A DNA stretch of 64,000 nucleotides from Corbicula japonica (Eukaryota; Mollusca; Bivalvia; Venerida; Cyrenidae): the NCBI GenBank assembly GCA_038501625.1, contig JAZAYU010000034.1:6298467-6362466 (forward strand), written 5' to 3'. Under the pieces are notes generated by a model, which worked only from the letters and a program-made list of their open reading frames with translations, ran no database searches and had not been told where the DNA came from. The translations under genes were made by a program, and so were the position numbers. Shown piece after piece: positions 22,690-31,919 of the stretch. How positions within the stretch are numbered: position 1 is the stretch's first letter; each line of letters begins with the position of its first letter.

Positions 22690-22825
22690 CTTTTGCTCAG
22701 AAAGAACATGATGAATCCAAAAGTGAACAGTGTAGATTTGGATTTGACAGCACAGACATGCCAGTTGATCTGGATCTTCATTGTTTACACATGCGATAAA
22801 ACCTCTCTATATAGTAAAGTGTTAA
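22690..22825. mobile_element. Old family A relic
   Basis: Diverged GCTCAGAAAGAACATGATGA, GATCTGGATCTTCATTG and a terminal ATATAGTAAAGTGTTAAA, truncated on the left. Confidence 0.6.
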
Positions 22826-22859
22826 AGAAATGCAACTGTTATTCCAATTGTTGATGCTA

Positions 22860-22940
22860 ATGACGTTTCGGCAATTAGCATTGAAGAGAAATATGTGGTT
22901 GACAACAAAAACCTATTTGGAATTTAACAGTTTTTCACAG
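22860..22940 (+). CDS. First coding exon of an unidentified protein
   Basis: ATG at 22860 opens 27 codons ending exactly at a strong donor CACAG|gtaaga (phase 0). The translation starts MTFRQLALKRNMW and runs to EFNSFSQ. It is rich in R, K and T, with no acidic residue in the first 20, so it could be a mitochondrial targeting sequence. The frame joins without shift to 23184-23262 and then to 27056-27128. The ATG could also be internal if an upstream exon exists. I do not recognise the family. Confidence 0.5.
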
Positions 22941-23183
22941 GTAAGAGAATCCTATTTAAATTGAATATACTGCTTTAAATTTTCACTTCAAACAAATCTA
23001 GAATATAATTGACTTTTTATAGAATTTTATTTATAAAGACAGTTTAATTGAATGCAGTTATGAATAAGAAAAGATAGCTCTGGTCTAATGAAGTTTTTGG
23101 AATTAAGTTTTTATGTTTTGCAAGTGTTGCACCTTTTAGTGTTAATTCCAGCACCTATCTGTCAAAGTGTGTGAATCCCTCAG

Positions 23184-23262
23184 GAGAGAATAAAGGAAAG
23201 GAAAACTGGCAACACTCCTCAATTCAAGGACAGATATCTATGGATTGAAAAGTATGATGAAG
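23184..23262 (+). CDS. Second coding exon of the same unidentified protein
   Basis: Acceptor AATCCCTCAG and donor GAAG|gtaaaa bound 26 codons plus one base. An in-frame TGA lies just upstream of the acceptor, so the exon edge is real or the frame is chance. The translation (ERIKERKTGNTPQF, KDRYLWIEKYDEG) looks strongly protein-like. It enters in phase 0, matching the exon at 22860-22940, and leaves in phase 1. Confidence 0.6.
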
Positions 23263-23276
23263 GTAAAAAAAATTAC

Positions 23277-23468
23277 CCCTTTCCTCCATATATACGCCTT
23301 TTTAAGCATGTGCGACCAGTGTAGATCCAGATCAGCCGTCACATCCCTGCTGTCTGATCAGGATCTGCACTGGTCGCATTTTGGCCAGAAATAACCTAAT
23401 GAATCAAAAAAGCGAACAGTTCAGATCCTGATCCACACCTATTAAAGGTGTGTCTATGGAGGAAAGGG
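23277..23468. mobile_element. Family A MITE
   Basis: CCCTTTCCTCCATATA to TATGGAGGAAAGGG. TTAA at 23469-23472 on the right, mutated to TTAC on the left. Both hairpins are present, with a deletion in the second. It lies in intron 2 of the 22.86-kb gene, 14 bp past the donor. Confidence 0.85.
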
Positions 23469-23869
23469 TTAATCAACAAAGATCTTATTTTCCAGAAAAA
23501 AGATGAAGGCTATGTATATAGCACCAAAATTGATCCAAACCTGCAGCAATAGGAAAGGTTAATATGCATTATGACCTTGACCTTGAAGAATGTGGTAGTT
23601 TGTCACATGATCACAGATTCCCACACAGATGTAATGACAGCAGAGGTGAATAGGTTGAAGCAGTCTTAGAGTAAGTAACAAAAAAATTGGTGTTGCTCTA
23701 GCAGTAATTAAAGATGTATTTGGTCCATATATTAAAAAAAAGTGTGTGAAAAAGTGCCTCAGCCAATGATAGGCTGACAAATTTGCTTGGAAGCTAGCCA
23801 GGAGGTTCCATTGATGTTATTTTTAGTAGTCATGGGTTGAACTGAAAGTTTGTCATTTCTTTTTTTTTC

Positions 23870-23990
23870 TGTAAAGCATATTTTTTATTTTATGTTTCCC
23901 AGTGAATTATAGAGTTTTATCAGTGAAATAAAAATGGTATTCCATTGTTTTGAAACTGTGGGATACCATTTTTATTGTCACAGTTTTTGC
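23870..23990. repeat. Dispersed repeat, copy 1 (inverse copy at 27345-27425)
   Basis: Blocks CAGTGAATTATAGA and GTGAAATAAAAATGGTAT also occur, inverted, at 27345-27425. Possible MITE family; boundaries not resolved. Confidence 0.5.
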
Positions 23991-24182
23991 CAAACTACTT
24001 TTCCCACTTAAAAGGTTCTTCCTCAGTGACAGATTTTTTCATGTTTTCCATGTTCACCACACACTCATGCAAGATACTGAAAATCCAAAATACAACAATA
24101 TTACACAAATTCGTTTTTACTGATTACTCTCCTATGAAGCTCTGTGCTAGCATACTGCCAAGCTTACATGTAAAGTGTCATT

Positions 24183-24286
24183 CCCTTTCCTCCATAGACA
24201 CACCTTTTTTGCATGGGCGAACAGTTTAGATCCAGATCAGCCGGCACATTCGTGCCATCTGATCAGGATCTAAACTGTTTGTTTTT
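24183..24286. mobile_element. Family A MITE, left half, split by a younger insertion
   Basis: CCCTTTCCTCCATAGACACACC and a complete first hairpin, ending in GTTTGTTTTT. The rest of this MITE resumes at 26771 (ATTAATTAGGTTACTTCTGACC), so the 24287-26770 element inserted into its central linker. Confidence 0.85.
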
Positions 24287-26770
24287 AGCTCACCTGAGCA
24301 AGAAGTGCTCATGGTGAGCTTTTGTGAACGCCTGATGTCCGTCGTCCGTCCGTGTGCCGTCAACTTTTTCTTCAAACGACTTCTTCTCCTGAACTCCTGG
24401 GCCAATCTTGCTGAAACTTGGCAGGAATGTTCCTTGCATGAAGCTCTTCCAAAGTTGTTCAAAGAAATCAATTCCATGCAGAACTCTGGTTGCCATGGCA
24501 ACCGAAAGGAAAAACTTTAAAAATCTTCTTGTCTGAAACCACAAGGCCTAGAGCTTAGATATTTGGCATTTAGCATCCTCTAGTGGAACTCTACAAAGTT
24601 TGTTCAAATTATTTCCCTGGGGTCAAAATTGGCCCCGCCCCAGGGGTCACTTAATTTACATAGACTTATATAGGAAAAACTTTAAAAATCTTCTTGTCTG
24701 AAACCACAAGGCCTAGAGCTTAGATATTTGGCATTCAGCATCCTCTAGTGGAACTCTACAAAGATTGTTCAAATGATTTCCCTGGGGTCAAAATTGGCCC
24801 CGCCCCAGGGGTCACTTCATTTTGCATAGAATTATATAGGAAAAACTTTAAAAATCTTGTCTGAAACCACATGGCCTAGAGCTTAGATATTTGGCACTTA
24901 GCACCCTCTAGTGGAACTCTACAAAGATTGTTCAAATGATTTCCCTGGGGTCAAAATTGGCCCCGCCCCAGGGTTCACTTCATTTTGCATAGACTTATAT
25001 AGGAAAAACTTTAAAAATCTTCTTGTCTGAAACCACAAGGCCTAGAACTTAGATATTTGGCATTTAGCACCCTCTAGTGGAACTTTACAAAGCTTGTTCA
25101 ATTTATTTCCCTGGGGTCAAAATTGGCCCCGCCCCAGGGGTCACTTCATTTTACAAAGACTTATATAGGAAAAACTTTAAAAATCTTTTTGTCTGAAACC
25201 ACTAGGCCTAGAGCTTAGATATTTGGCATTTAGCATCCTCTAGTGGAACTCTACAAAGATTGTTCAAATTATTTCCCTGGGGTCAAAATTGTCCCCGCCC
25301 CAGGGGTCACTTCATTTTATATAGACTTATATAGGAAAAACTTTAAAAATCTTCTTGTCTGAAACCACAAGGCGTAGAGCTTAGATATTTGGCGTTTAGC
25401 ATCCTCTAGTGGAACTCTACAAAGATTGTTCAAATGATTTCCCTGGGGTCAAAATTGGCCCTGCCCCAGGGGTCACTTCATTTTGCATAGACTTATATAG
25501 GAAAAACTTTAAAAATCTTCTTGTCTGAAACCACAAGGCCTAGAACTTAGATATTTGGCATTTAGCATCCTCTAGTGGAACTCTACAAAGATTGTTCAAA
25601 TGATTTCCCTGGGGTCAAAATTGGCCCTGCCCCCAGGGGTCACTTCATTTTGCATAGACTTATATAGGAAAAACTTTAAAAATCTTCTTGTCTGAAACCA
25701 CAAGGCCTAGAGCTTAGATATTTGGCACTTAGCACCCTCTAGTGGAACTCTACAAAGATTGTTCAAATGATTTCCCTGGGGTCAAAATTGGCCCCGCCCC
25801 AGGGGTCACTTCATTTTACATAGACTTATATACTAATATAGGAAAAACTTTAAAAATCTTCTTGTCTGAAACCACAAGGCCTAGAGCTTAGATATTTGGC
25901 ATTTAGCATCCTCTAATGAAACTCTACAAAGATTGTTCAAATTATTTCCCAGGGGTGTAAATTGGCCCCGCCCCAGGGGTCACTTCATTTTATATAGACT
26001 TGTATAGGAAAAACTTTAAAAATCTTCTTGTCTGAAACCACAAGGCCTAAAGCTTAGATATTTGGCATTTAGCATCCTCTAGTGGAACTCTACAAAGATT
26101 GTTCAAATGATTTCCCTGGGGTCAAAATTGGCCCCGCCCCAGGGGTCACTTCATTTTGCATAGACTTATATAGGAAAAACTTTAAAATCTTCTTGCCTGA
26201 AACCACAAGGCCTAGAGCTTAGATATTTGGCACTTAGCACCCTCTAGTGGAACTCTACAAAGATTGTTCAAATGATTTCCTTGGGTCAAAATTGGCCCGC
26301 CCCAGGGGTCACTTCATTTTACATAGACTTGTATACTTATATAGGAAAAACTTTAAAAATCTTCTTGTCTGAAACCACAAGGCCTAGAGCTTAGATATTT
26401 GGCATTTAGCATCCTGTAATGGAACTCTACAAAGATTGTTCAAATTATTTCCCAGGGGTGTAAATTGGTCCCACCCCAGGGGTCACTTCATTTTGCATAG
26501 ACTTATATAGGAAAAACTTTAAAAAATCTTCTTGTCTGAAACCACAAGGCCTAGAGCTTAGATATTTGGCATTTAGCATCCTCTATTGGAACTCTTCAAA
26601 GATTGTTCAAATGATTTCCCTGGGGTCAAAATTGGCCCCGCCCTAGGGGTCACTTCATTTTACAAAGACTTGTATAGGAAAAACTTTAAAAATCTTCTTG
26701 TATGAAACCACAAGCTGAGAGTACTTTTGTAGTCAGGTGGGCGATATAGGGCCATCATGGCCCTCTTGTT
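24287..26770 (+). mobile_element. Hairpin-capped tandem-core element C1
   Basis: Opens with a hairpin (24287-24320; AGCTCACCTGAGCA, short loop, TGCTCATGGTGAGCT), then GTCCGTCGTCCGTCCGT. A unique head containing GGTTGCCATGGCAACC at 24488-24503 is followed by about 14 copies of a 166-bp unit. It closes with TCAGGTGGGCGATA, a hairpin GGGCCATCATGGCCC and TCTTGTT. Inserted after a T-run inside a family A MITE, so it is younger than that copy. No protein: the ORFs in it are by-products. Confidence 0.88.
24510..26715 (+). repeat. Tandem repeat, about 14 x 166 bp
   Basis: Unit markers are GGAAAAACTTTAAAAATCTT, GAAACCACAAGGCCTAGAGC, CCTCTAGTGGAACTCTACAA and GCCCCAGGGGTCACTTCATT. Neighbouring units differ by a few bases; a CATTTAGCATCC / CACTTAGCACCC alternation hints at higher-order duplication. 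Confidence 0.9.
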
Positions 26771-26833
26771 TTATTAATTAGGTTACTTCTGACCAAATTG
26801 CGACCAGTGCAGATCCTGATCAGATTGCACAGA
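26771..26833. mobile_element. Family A MITE, right fragment after the C1 insertion
   Basis: The linker and the first arm of the second hairpin (GACCAGTGCAGATCCTGATC), then truncated. Pairs with 24183-24286. Confidence 0.8.
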
Positions 26834-26850
26834 AACAACACACAAACAAC

Positions 26851-26955
26851 TGCCCAAGGTTATAATACTGAGAATGGAAACCAGTCACCATTTTAGCCAA
26901 TAGATGCTTGAGATTTGAAACTGGTTTCCTATCTCAGTTTCATAACCTTCAGCCC
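26851..26955. mobile_element. Family B palindromic MITE, internally deleted
   Basis: GCCCAAGGTTATAATACTG to TTTCATAACCTTCAGCCC. The centre lacks one copy of the GATTGGCTG arm. Confidence 0.75.
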
Positions 26956-27055
26956 AAATCTCAGACTTTGAAAAAAATGTATTCCACCGTGAACAATGAA
27001 AGTGCAGCTTTAATATGTCCAGCTTAGATGCATGATTAAACTTGATCTGTTTTAG

Positions 27056-27128
27056 GTGTATTAAAGATTTCTGATGAACTTCATTCATATTTAGAAGACT
27101 GGATTCCAGGAAAACTTCAATGTTTCTG
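27056..27128 (+). CDS. Third coding exon of the unidentified protein
   Basis: Acceptor GATCTGTTTTAG ends at 27055. The two first bases complete a glycine codon with the phase-1 end of 23184-23262, then 23 codons follow (VLKISDELHSYLEDW, IPGKLQCF). A donor TTTCTG|gtgaag leaves two bases. Reading on would hit TGA at once, which supports the donor. With the two upstream exons this gives about 77 residues of continuous frame. The next exon must start with one base; I did not find a convincing one nearby. Confidence 0.55.
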
Positions 27129-28985
27129 GTGAAGGCAGGTGTGCCTGAAGACATGCTACTGAATAGATAAAGGTACTATTTTGTAAGAAAAATTGCATGT
27201 AATGGTGCCAAAACTGTTTGTTTATGACATAAAATCATGACATCATTTACCCAAACTTTAAACCATTTTGTAATTGTTCTCATTCGGAATAATATGTGCG
27301 GTTGGGTAGCAAAGTGAAAAAACATTGAAAATAGAAATGATAATTCACTGTTTAAAAGCAGTGAAATACCATTTTTATTTCACCAAAAAAATTCTATAAT
27401 TCACTGAAAAACATAAAATAAATATGGATCTGGATCAAGTTGGGCAAAATCCAACACAAATAGTATTGTGGTATCATTTAATTTCGCTGTCACGAAAAAT
27501 TTTTCATGCAATTGCCCCTTAAAGACTGTTTTGCGCGGACGTTAATTCGCTCAAATCCAATTGTTCAAACAAAAAAATATATTAAACTGACCCATTATCA
27601 ATACCTATTGTTTATCTGAACACACAACTAACCATGTGTCAATTTGCTCCCTGTCAATGATCACTTCCTTTGTTTGTGAATTATCAGGCAGTTGTTTAAT
27701 CGGCGCCACTAATTGACACGGGGCCTGTTTGATCCATCTATCTAGACCTTTCATAACATAATTGACATGTTAAATTGCGTACCTGTTTTATGTTCTAAAG
27801 TGTCAATTAATTGCAAAACAGACACTCAAAAAAGGTTTTGATAAATAATAAATGAGATGACAACGATACTGTTTGGTAAAACTTGACCTGACCTAAATGC
27901 ACTGACTAAATTGTCATTCAGATTTTGAAGTAATATTCAACATATTCGAAAAGAAATTTGAAAATTATAACTAATTTTATTTTATTTATTAATTTAATAA
28001 TTAAATACCCCAAGTTTATATCAAATAGTGAATCGGGCAACTATATACAAAGTGTAGGTCCTTTCGGATATCAGCACGTTTCGGATACGTATGTGGAACT
28101 TTATGGTTAAATTTTAGCTTAGGTTTTAAATATGCACACTGGCCAGAGTGCAAATAGCTTAGGTTATAAATTCGCGTATTGGCCCGAGCGCAAAATACTC
28201 ATAAATTAAGCCATCGCTAAAGTAAATGATACCACACTAATACTTACACAATAAACATAGGCACAAATAATACATTAAGAAAATGTGCTTACTTTGAATG
28301 AATAAGCGGAGCTGGACAAAACCAGTTAAGCGACTACCTTGGCCTCTGGGACTAGTTCAAAATTGAATTGCCAGTTTTTCAAACACTTTGTAGATGGGCT
28401 TGCTCAATTTCAAAAACAGACAGGAAAATTTGGATCAAAACATCCTTATGCAACATGTGTGATCAATTATGATGACATTAAGAAATAATTTGCAAGACAG
28501 TAATTATACATAAGTGTTCCAATAATATCATGCTTCCCTTTGAAGAATTGACAGATGTAAATTATTGGAATTTCTAAACTAACCTCAAATGGTCATATTG
28601 TTTATCTATAGGCAATTATATGGGACAAGCACAAATTTTGACCCAGCTAGTTCTGGACTAGGTACCAAAATAAAATTTTGTCCAACCCTGAATAGGTTGA
28701 ATCAGGTAAGGGATGAGGTGAGCTTTTGTTGGAAGTGACTGTAGCCTTTTACCACATGGGATATGGCTATTAACACATGGAATAACAGTGTAGATCCAAA
28801 TCAGTTGGCTGATCTCTGCTGTCTAATCTGGATCTAAACAGTTTGCTTTGTGATTCATTAGGTTACTTCTGACAACGAATCAACCAGTGCAGATCCAGAT
28901 CAGATGGCACAAATGTTTTTATAAAGTTAAGGGTTAAACTTAATAAGAGAACATGCATTTCTTAATTAATAGTATTCACTTTTTA
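27129..28985. other. Intron-like sequence, no exon confirmed
   Basis: AT-rich. GTGGTATCATTTA near 27478 and its inverse near 28230 may be termini of an old 750-bp element. An open stretch near 28400-28490 in two frames is not bounded by good splice sites. Confidence 0.35.
28738..28936. mobile_element. Old family A relic
   Basis: ACCACATGGGATATGGCTAT and the GTAGATCCAAATCAG, GATCTAAACAG and CAGATCCAGATCAG arms, ending AAGTTAAGGGTTAA. Confidence 0.65.
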
Positions 28986-28989
28986 GCTA

Positions 28990-29219
28990 TACTACTCAAA
29001 ATTTGATAAGGATCACTTAAAAGATTGTGTTTATTCCTTACATTAGGTTGAAACAATAAAACATTTGCTGTTATTCTGAAATTATAATCATATGACATCA
29101 GCTTCGTACCAAATAGGAATGAGCCGACAAACTGTTAAAGCACAACAGAGGTTGGAACTTGGTAGGGGAAATAAATCGGGATAAAACGGAAAGCGATCCC
29201 TATCAAATTTTGAGTAGTA
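28990..29219. mobile_element. 230-bp Tc1/mariner-like MITE
   Basis: Starts TACTACTCAAAATTTGATAA and ends with the inverse (one mismatch over about 25 bp). TA lies directly outside both ends (28988-28989 and 29220-29221). Confidence 0.88.
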
Positions 29220-29569
29220 TATTAACTAATGTATTGTTTGCAGGTACTTGCTGACTTCAAGAACATTGATGTAGACCACATAGACCTCCAGTGGGCGCAT
29301 AATTGGTAGACACTGGCTGGATAGAACTTGTCAGTAGACAAAGCCATGGAATGGGTGCCAGCCAATCTGCAAGAATTTTTTCCAGCAATATGCCAGATAA
29401 TTGCTGACCTTTGATCTCTGCTACCCACATCCACTTTTGGCATGGTAATTTGTTAGAACAATTAGGGATTTGCCTTGTATGTCAGAAAAGTGGGAAGTTT
29501 TACCAATTTCTTGGGGACAAGTTTTCTAAACTCAGCTTCCTTTATAAAAGATAGAGTGAAAAACTTTCT

Positions 29570-29681
29570 TTCTTGGCCAAGAATAGGGAGAAGTTTTGGA
29601 CATTTTAGAGACTGTTTCTCTTAGGTCTCCCTCTAAGACCTTCCCGCCATGACAATATAGCATAGATTTCGTGTAAAATAA
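29570..29681. repeat. Module shared with 20836-20944
   Basis: TTCTTGGCCAAGAATAGGGA, AGTTTTGGACATTTTAGAGA and GACAATATAGCATAGAT occur in both places, each time directly abutting a family A MITE. Confidence 0.85.
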
Positions 29682-29880
29682 CCCTTTCCTCCATTGATAC
29701 ACCTTTATTGCATCCATGCCATCTGATCAGGATCTAAACTGTTCGCTTTATGATTCGTTAGGTTATTTCTGACCAAAATGCGACCAGTGCAGATCCTGAT
29801 CAGACAGCATGGATGTGCCGGCTGATCTGGATCTACACTGGTTGCACATGCGTAAAAATGCATATATATGGAGGAAAGGG
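29682..29880. mobile_element. Family A MITE
   Basis: CCCTTTCCTCCATTGATACACC to ATATATGGAGGAAAGGG. The first arm of hairpin 1 is deleted, hairpin 2 is complete. A truncated second copy of the hairpin-2 end follows at 29892-29995. Confidence 0.85.
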
Positions 29881-29891
29881 ATAAAGTAGTC

Positions 29892-29995
29892 ACGACCAGT
29901 GCAGACCCTAATCAGAAGGCACGGATGTGCTGGCTGATCGGGATCTACACTGGTTGCTCATGCGTAAAAATACGTATATATGGAGGAAAGAGTTA
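29892..29995. mobile_element. Family A fragment (hairpin 2 and right end)
   Basis: CGACCAGTGCAGACCCTAATC to ATATATGGAGGAAAGAGTTAA, adjacent to the preceding copy. Confidence 0.75.
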
Positions 29996-30238
29996 AAAAT
30001 AAAGTGACATACACTATGTTAGTGCTAACATTAGCCATATGAGCCATTTGGCTCTACCTTTATCAATCTGGCTCCAAGTTTTTCATAAAAAAGGTAAAGT
30101 CGGCTCCTAAAATAAAGCAAATGTGTTTGATATTCATGTTTTTTATTTGGTGTTTATTGCATGCTTCACCTATTTGCATAAACGCTACTAACGCTAACCA
30201 AGCATACATGTAGATGTACATGGCATGTCTGCATTTAT

Positions 30239-30440
30239 TTTAACAGATTGTGAGAGAGGCTTCAGCACTCTGAGTAGACTCAAGCAAAAGCAGTTCCAGG
30301 ATTAGCAACAAGGTGCTTTACTCACTAATAGCTGTTGCTCTACAGGGGAGGGACATCAAGTCATTTAACATCTTAATCTTACAGTACAGGACTGGCTCAG
30401 CAAAAGTCCAAGGAGATTTGCATTTGAAAAGCATATGTTG
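30239..30440 (+). pseudogene. hAT transposase C-terminal (dimerisation) domain relic
   Basis: Reads DCERGFSTLSRLKQ, then after a frame change near 30300 RISNKVLYSLIAVALQG and RDIKSFNI. The CERGFS...IK...L.N..L..L......G pattern is the conserved C-terminal block of hAT transposases. A stop (TAG near 30302) and the frame change make it non-functional. It may mark a decayed autonomous parent for the hAT-like MITEs in this window; that link is inference. Confidence 0.7.
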
Positions 30441-30451
30441 AAGTTGCTAGC

Positions 30452-30685
30452 CCCTTTCCTGTACAGATACACCTTTATTGCTAGGGCGAACAGTTTAGAT
30501 CCAGATCAGCCGGCACTTCCGTGCCGTCTGATCAGGATCTAAACTGTTTGCTTTTTGATTCATTAGGATATTTCTGACCAAAATGCGACCAGTGCAGATC
30601 CTGATCAGACGGCATGGATGTGCCGGCTGATCTGGATCTACACTGGTCGCACATGCGTAAAAATGCGTATATATCAAGGAAAGGA
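30452..30685. mobile_element. Family A MITE
   Basis: CCCTTTCCTGTACAGATACACC to ATATATCAAGGAAAGGA, with TTAA retained on the right (30686-30689). Both hairpins are intact. Confidence 0.88.
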
Positions 30686-30808
30686 TTAAAAGAGTTGGAA
30701 GTCTTTCTTTCTAATGTGTGCAATTTTTATAGTGGTTCAGTTGCTCATGTTTCAGTGGTATGCCATACCTGTTATAAATTAAAAATATATGTATCTTTGT
30801 CATACTTG

Positions 30809-30810
<2 letters not shown>

Positions 30811-30841
<31 letters not shown>
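30811..30841. repeat. (AT)n microsatellite
   Basis: About fifteen TA units. Long ORFs on both strands here are products of the repeat. Confidence 0.95.
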
Positions 30842-30843
<2 letters not shown>

Positions 30844-31128
30844 ATATACATATAAAAGTGATTTATATATTGGCAACAATAACTTATATACTTGTTTGTG
30901 CCCACTCATTTTTGAAAACCTTTATCACAGCTAAACCAGCAAAATGTAAAACATAACTTTTAACAAAATTTTGTTCTGGGGAAATAATTTTATCATTTAT
31001 TATTCATAACTTGGTATTCTTCTTTTCTAAAAAAGTTAACCACTCCCTAAATAAAATCTTTTAACTTCATTTCTTCCAAGAAGTGGCATGTCCTGGTGTG
31101 AAGGTAAAATAAAAAACAACTTACAGCA

Positions 31129-31290
31129 GTTAGCGCTTTACTCCATAGAAACACTTTTATTGTATGGGCAGACAGTGTAGATCCAGATCAGCAGGCACAT
31201 ATAAAGTGTAGATCCAGATCAGCAGGCACATATAAAGTGTAGATCCTGATCTGGATCTACACTGTTAGCTTTTTAATTTTTTAGTTTAAT
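31129..31290. mobile_element. Old family A relic with a 31-bp tandem expansion
   Basis: GTGTAGATCCAGATCAGCAG with CACATATAAA is repeated in tandem (about 31175-31240), then GATCCTGATCTGGATCTACAC. Confidence 0.7.
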
Positions 31291-31320
31291 GCTGACAAAT
31301 CTGTGCAGATCCAAGGGAGT

Positions 31321-31460
31321 GACAAAAAGTGGCTGCTTACACAGCTGGCTGTTTAAGACAGGTAAAAATTAGAACAATGTCAGTTTAGGGCATATTCAGA
31401 CTGGCTGTTTAAGACAGGTGGCTGCTAAATGCAGGTGGCTGCTAAGGCAGGTTTAATTGT
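31321..31460. mobile_element. Relic of the 11079-11241 MITE family
   Basis: AAAAAGTGGCTGCTTA, GGCTGTTTAAGACAGGT and GGTGGCTGCTAAGGCAGGTT match the 11.1-kb copy. The left end is lost. Confidence 0.7.
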
Positions 31461-31699
31461 TTTTGGAGTTAAAGGTTAAAAGAGCAATATGAGATGAAGT
31501 GAGCACCATTGTTTATCACATATGACTTTAGACGGGCCTTTGTTGGTGTACAACAAGGACCTTGAGGCCATAGCCCATTATTATTCTTCTACAGAGGCCC
31601 AAGACAGAAGACTTGCAAGCTTGATTTTGGGTTTTAAATAATAAAAACTGATCGCAAATGTAAGAAAAAAATGCCATGCTTAGTTTTTTTTTTATTTAG

Positions 31700-31912
31700 C
31701 CATTTACTTCATTGGTAAGGCTTATATTTTGAGGATGGACAGTTTATATCCTGAACAGAAAGTAACCATTGGCATTTAGATTCAGTCGGTTATTTATGAA
31801 CCGGAGGTGAACATTGTAGATCCAGATTAGATGGAAAAGATGTGCTGGCTGATCCGGACCTCAACCGGTCATCCTTGCAATAAAAGCCGTATACATGGGG
31901 TAAAGAGTTAAG
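31700..31912. mobile_element. Old family A relic
   Basis: GTAGATCCAGATTAGATGG, GCTGGCTGATCC and GGGGTAAAGAGTTAA with heavy divergence. Confidence 0.55.
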
Positions 31913-31919
31913 AGTGCCT

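Noticed and set aside
24226..24544. ORFs reading through the opening hairpin and head of C1 (and 40528-40873 in C3)
   Set aside because: Non-coding repeat head; the same frames recur in C3, with no splice or codon evidence.
27478..28245. Possible 770-bp transposon bounded by GTGGTATCATTTA and its inverse
   Set aside because: Only about 13 bp match and no target duplication is seen; kept as a remark, not a feature.
29222..29443. 73-codon minus-strand ORF beginning MPKVDVGSRDQRS, with an acceptor-like TTGTTTGCAG on the plus strand
   Set aside because: Could be a decayed transposase N-terminus or a plus exon (VLADFKNIDVDHID), but neither reading gives consistent splice sites or motifs.
29705..29893. 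Recurrent ORF beginning YMHFYACATSVDPDQPAHP (also 14124, 20831, 30495, 53112)
   Set aside because: It is the translation of family A MITE hairpins; it recurs in frame only because copies share sequence. Not a gene family.
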